From Candidatus Zixiibacteriota bacterium (GTDB lineage Bacteria; Zixibacteria; MSB-5A5; CAIYYT01), in the NCBI GenBank assembly GCA_963205155.1, contig CAUJJY010000377.1, positions 1 through 7,663 of the forward strand: a stretch of 7,663 nt of DNA, in the 5' to 3' direction. Position numbers and translations under genes: made by a program. Below, piece by piece: positions 6,248 to 7,663 of this stretch (positions are counted from its first letter, which is position 1; the number at the start of each line of letters is the position of its first letter). Under the pieces are notes generated by a model, which did not search any database, had not been told where the DNA came from, and saw only the letters and a list, made by a program, of their open reading frames with translations.

Positions 6248-7030
6248 ATGGCAACGCGTCCCAAACCCAAAGTAGCGGTCTGGAAGTTTGCATCCTGTGA
6301 TGGCTGTCAGTTGAGCCTGCTCGACTGCGAAGATGAATTGCTCGCCGTCCTCGGCGAGATTGAATTGGCTTACTTTCCCGAAGCGACCCGCATGGTCGTG
6401 AAGGGACCTTATGATATCTCGTTGGTGGAGGGTTCAATCACTTCACCGCATGATGCCGAGCGCATTCACAAAGTACGCCGCGCATCGAAGAAGCTGGTCA
6501 CCATTGGAGCCTGCGCAACCGCCGGGGGGATTCAGGCACTGCGCAATTTTGCGGATGTGAAGGAGTATACTTCAATTGTCTATGCTTCGCCGCAATACAT
6601 CGAGACCTTGAGCCACTCGACACCGATTCAGAATCACGTATTCGTCGATTTTGAATTGCGCGGCTGTCCGATCAACAAGGCGCAGCTTCTCGAAGTTGTC
6701 AGCGCGTTTCTTCATGGCCGCAAACCGGTCACGCCACCGCATGCGGTTTGTCTTGCCTGCAAACTCAACGGCACGCCTTGCACGATGGTTGCACACGGCA
6801 CACCCTGCCTGGGTCCGGTAACGCACACCGGCTGCGGCGCCATTTGCCCCGCTTTTCATCGCGGATGTTATGGCTGCTTTGGTCCGAAAGAGACTCCAAA
6901 CACCACCTCGCTTAGCAATCAATGGGAGAAACTTGGCGTCGACAGCGCAACCTTGATGCGCGCTTTCCGCAGTTTCAACGCCTATGCCGAGCCGTTCCGA
7001 AAGGAGAGTGAAGCCCATGAAAGGAAGTAG
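6248..7030 (+). CDS. hydD: [NiFe] hydrogenase small (delta) subunit, cytoplasmic group 3b type
   Basis: The 260-residue product belongs to the [NiFe] hydrogenase small-subunit/NADH-ubiquinone oxidoreductase 20-kDa family. It carries electrons from the Ni-Fe centre through Fe-S clusters. The proximal cluster ligands are clear: C17 and C20 in KFASCDGCQLS, C89 in TIGACATAGG, and C140 in RGCPINK. The C-terminal half has eight more cysteines (168, 171, 178, 187, 196, 200, 207, 210), enough for two further clusters, as expected in a three-cluster small subunit. No twin-arginine signal is present, unlike the periplasmic hydrogenases, so it stays in the cytoplasm. The start at 6248 is 2 bp after the hydG stop with GAGGGA upstream. 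The 3' end overlaps hydA by 14 bp, pointing to coupled translation and stoichiometric production. Confidence 0.93.
   Translation: MATRPKPKVAVWKFASCDGCQLSLLDCEDELLAVLGEIELAYFPEATRMVVKGPYDISLVEGSITSPHDAERIHKVRRASKKLVTIGACATAGGIQALRNFADVKEYTSIVYASPQYIETLSHSTPIQNHVFVDFELRGCPINKAQLLEVVSAFLHGRKPVTPPHAVCLACKLNGTPCTMVAHGTPCLGPVTHTGCGAICPAFHRGCYGCFGPKETPNTTSLSNQWEKLGVDSATLMRAFRSFNAYAEPFRKESEAHERK
7002..7006 (+). promoter_or_regulatory. Ribosome binding site deciding the hydA start
   Basis: AGGAG inside the end of hydD, 10 nt before the ATG at 7017, selects that start over an in-frame ATG at 6984. The protein then begins MKGSRTIKVDYLARVEGEG, as large subunits of this type do. Confidence 0.7.
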
Positions 7031-7646
7031 AACCATCAAGGTTGACTACCTCGCTCGCGTTGAAGGCGAAGGCTCTCTGTTAGTGAAAATTGCCGATGAT
7101 CGGGTTACCGATCTGAAGTTCAAGATATTCGAACCGCCGCGCTTTTTCGAAGCTTTCCTGCGCGGCCACGATTTCCGGGAAGCGCCGGACATTGCCGCCC
7201 GTATTTGCGGTATTTGTCCGATTGCCTATCAAATGAGCGCTGTTCACGCGATGGAAGACATCTGCGGAGTCAACATCGAGGGCCAATTGCGTGAACTGCG
7301 CCGTTTAATCTACTGCGGCGAGTGGATCGAAAGCCACGTCCTGCACGTTTTCATGCTGCATGCGCCCGACTTTTTGGGATATGAAGACGCCATTCAAATG
7401 GCGAAAGACTATCCCGATGTCGTGAAGAAGGCTCTGGCTCTCAAGAAAATCGGTAACGACCTGATGACGCTGGTCGGTGGCAGAGAGATTCATCCGATCA
7501 ACGTTCGTGTCGGCGGTTTTTACCGCGCTCCGGAGAAGGCTGAATTTGCGGCAATCACCGAGCGACTCAAATGGGCGCATGATTCCGCTCTCGAAATGAT
7601 CAAATTGGTTTCGACTTTTGAATTTCCCGAATTCGAACGGGATTAA
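7017..7646 (+). CDS. hydA: [NiFe] hydrogenase large (alpha) subunit, N-terminal half, ended by an in-frame TAA
   Basis: The 209 codons encode the N-terminal half of the catalytic large subunit, which holds the Ni-Fe site. RVEGEG (14-19) is the conserved N-terminal motif. RICGICP (62-68, cysteines 64 and 67) supplies the first pair of Ni-Fe ligands, followed by AYQMSAVHAMED. GGREIHPINVRVGGF (154-168) is another family block. Large subunits of this class are about 420-430 residues and end with a second CxxC pair near a DPCxxCxxH motif. Here a TAA at 7644-7646 stops the frame after FEFPEFERD, well short of that. The frame then continues with EFVSLR to the window edge, which looks like normal continuation. 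As written, the 209-residue product could not form the active site. The cause may be a true nonsense mutation or a sequence error (TAT or TAC read as TAA). The remainder of the gene should lie to the right of the window. Confidence 0.88.
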   Translation: MKGSRTIKVDYLARVEGEGSLLVKIADDRVTDLKFKIFEPPRFFEAFLRGHDFREAPDIAARICGICPIAYQMSAVHAMEDICGVNIEGQLRELRRLIYCGEWIESHVLHVFMLHAPDFLGYEDAIQMAKDYPDVVKKALALKKIGNDLMTLVGGREIHPINVRVGGFYRAPEKAEFAAITERLKWAHDSALEMIKLVSTFEFPEFERD

Positions 7647-7663
7647 GAGTTTGTTTCACTGCG
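7644..7663 (+). other. In-frame TAA in hydA with family-like frame continuing to the window end
   Basis: After GAT (7641-7643) comes TAA, then GAG TTT GTT TCA CTG CG, which reads E-F-V-S-L-R in the same frame. As I recall group 3 large subunits, a phrase like FERDYEFVSLR is usual here. TAA would thus stand for a tyrosine codon one base away (TAT or TAC). Only 17 bases remain to judge this. Confidence 0.65.

Noticed and set aside
7644..7646. TAA as a recoded amino acid
   Set aside because: Selenocysteine uses TGA and pyrrolysine TAG. I know of no bacterial code reading TAA as tyrosine, and TAG and TGA end the neighbouring genes normally. A mutation or sequence error is simpler.

Overview
The window looks like bacterial chromosome from an anaerobic or facultative heterotroph. 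The large secreted beta-propeller-like protein next to a cytoplasmic group 3b-type [NiFe] hydrogenase operon would suit an uncultured FCB-group lineage (a Zixibacteria-like genome is my best guess). That placement rests on protein style and recall, not on a marker gene. No rRNA, tRNA, CRISPR array, insertion sequence or phage gene is visible.

Layout. Bases 1-2898 (minus strand) are one uninterrupted reading frame of 966 codons. It starts with a signal peptide and runs off the left edge without a stop. It encodes a secreted protein with two Asp-box-like motifs, an Ig/BACON-like segment and a C-terminal region I do not recognise. Bases 2899-3639 form a visibly AT-richer divergent intergenic region. 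It holds candidate promoters, a perfect 9-bp inverted repeat and several shorter ones, and no convincing gene. At 3640-3759 there is an overlooked 39-codon ORF with a good Shine-Dalgarno site; its stop overlaps the next start codon as ATGA.

From 3756 to the right edge runs a tightly packed plus-strand operon: hydB (Fe-S beta subunit), a stand-alone CRP-like sensor domain, hydG (FAD/NAD(P)-binding gamma subunit), hydD ([NiFe] small subunit) and hydA ([NiFe] large subunit, N-terminal half). Gene spacings are -4, 32, 13, 2 and -14 bp. Together the four hyd products form a soluble NAD(P)-linked hydrogenase (sulfhydrogenase type). HydA carries the Ni-Fe site, HydD and HydB relay electrons through Fe-S clusters, and HydG exchanges them with NAD(P)H through FAD. 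No subunit has a Tat signal or membrane segment, so the complex should be cytoplasmic.

The most notable points are: an in-frame TAA that cuts hydA after 209 codons while family-like sequence continues in the same frame after it; the small ORF coupled to hydB; and the CRP-like protein, which has no DNA-binding domain and has lost the usual cyclic-nucleotide contact residues.
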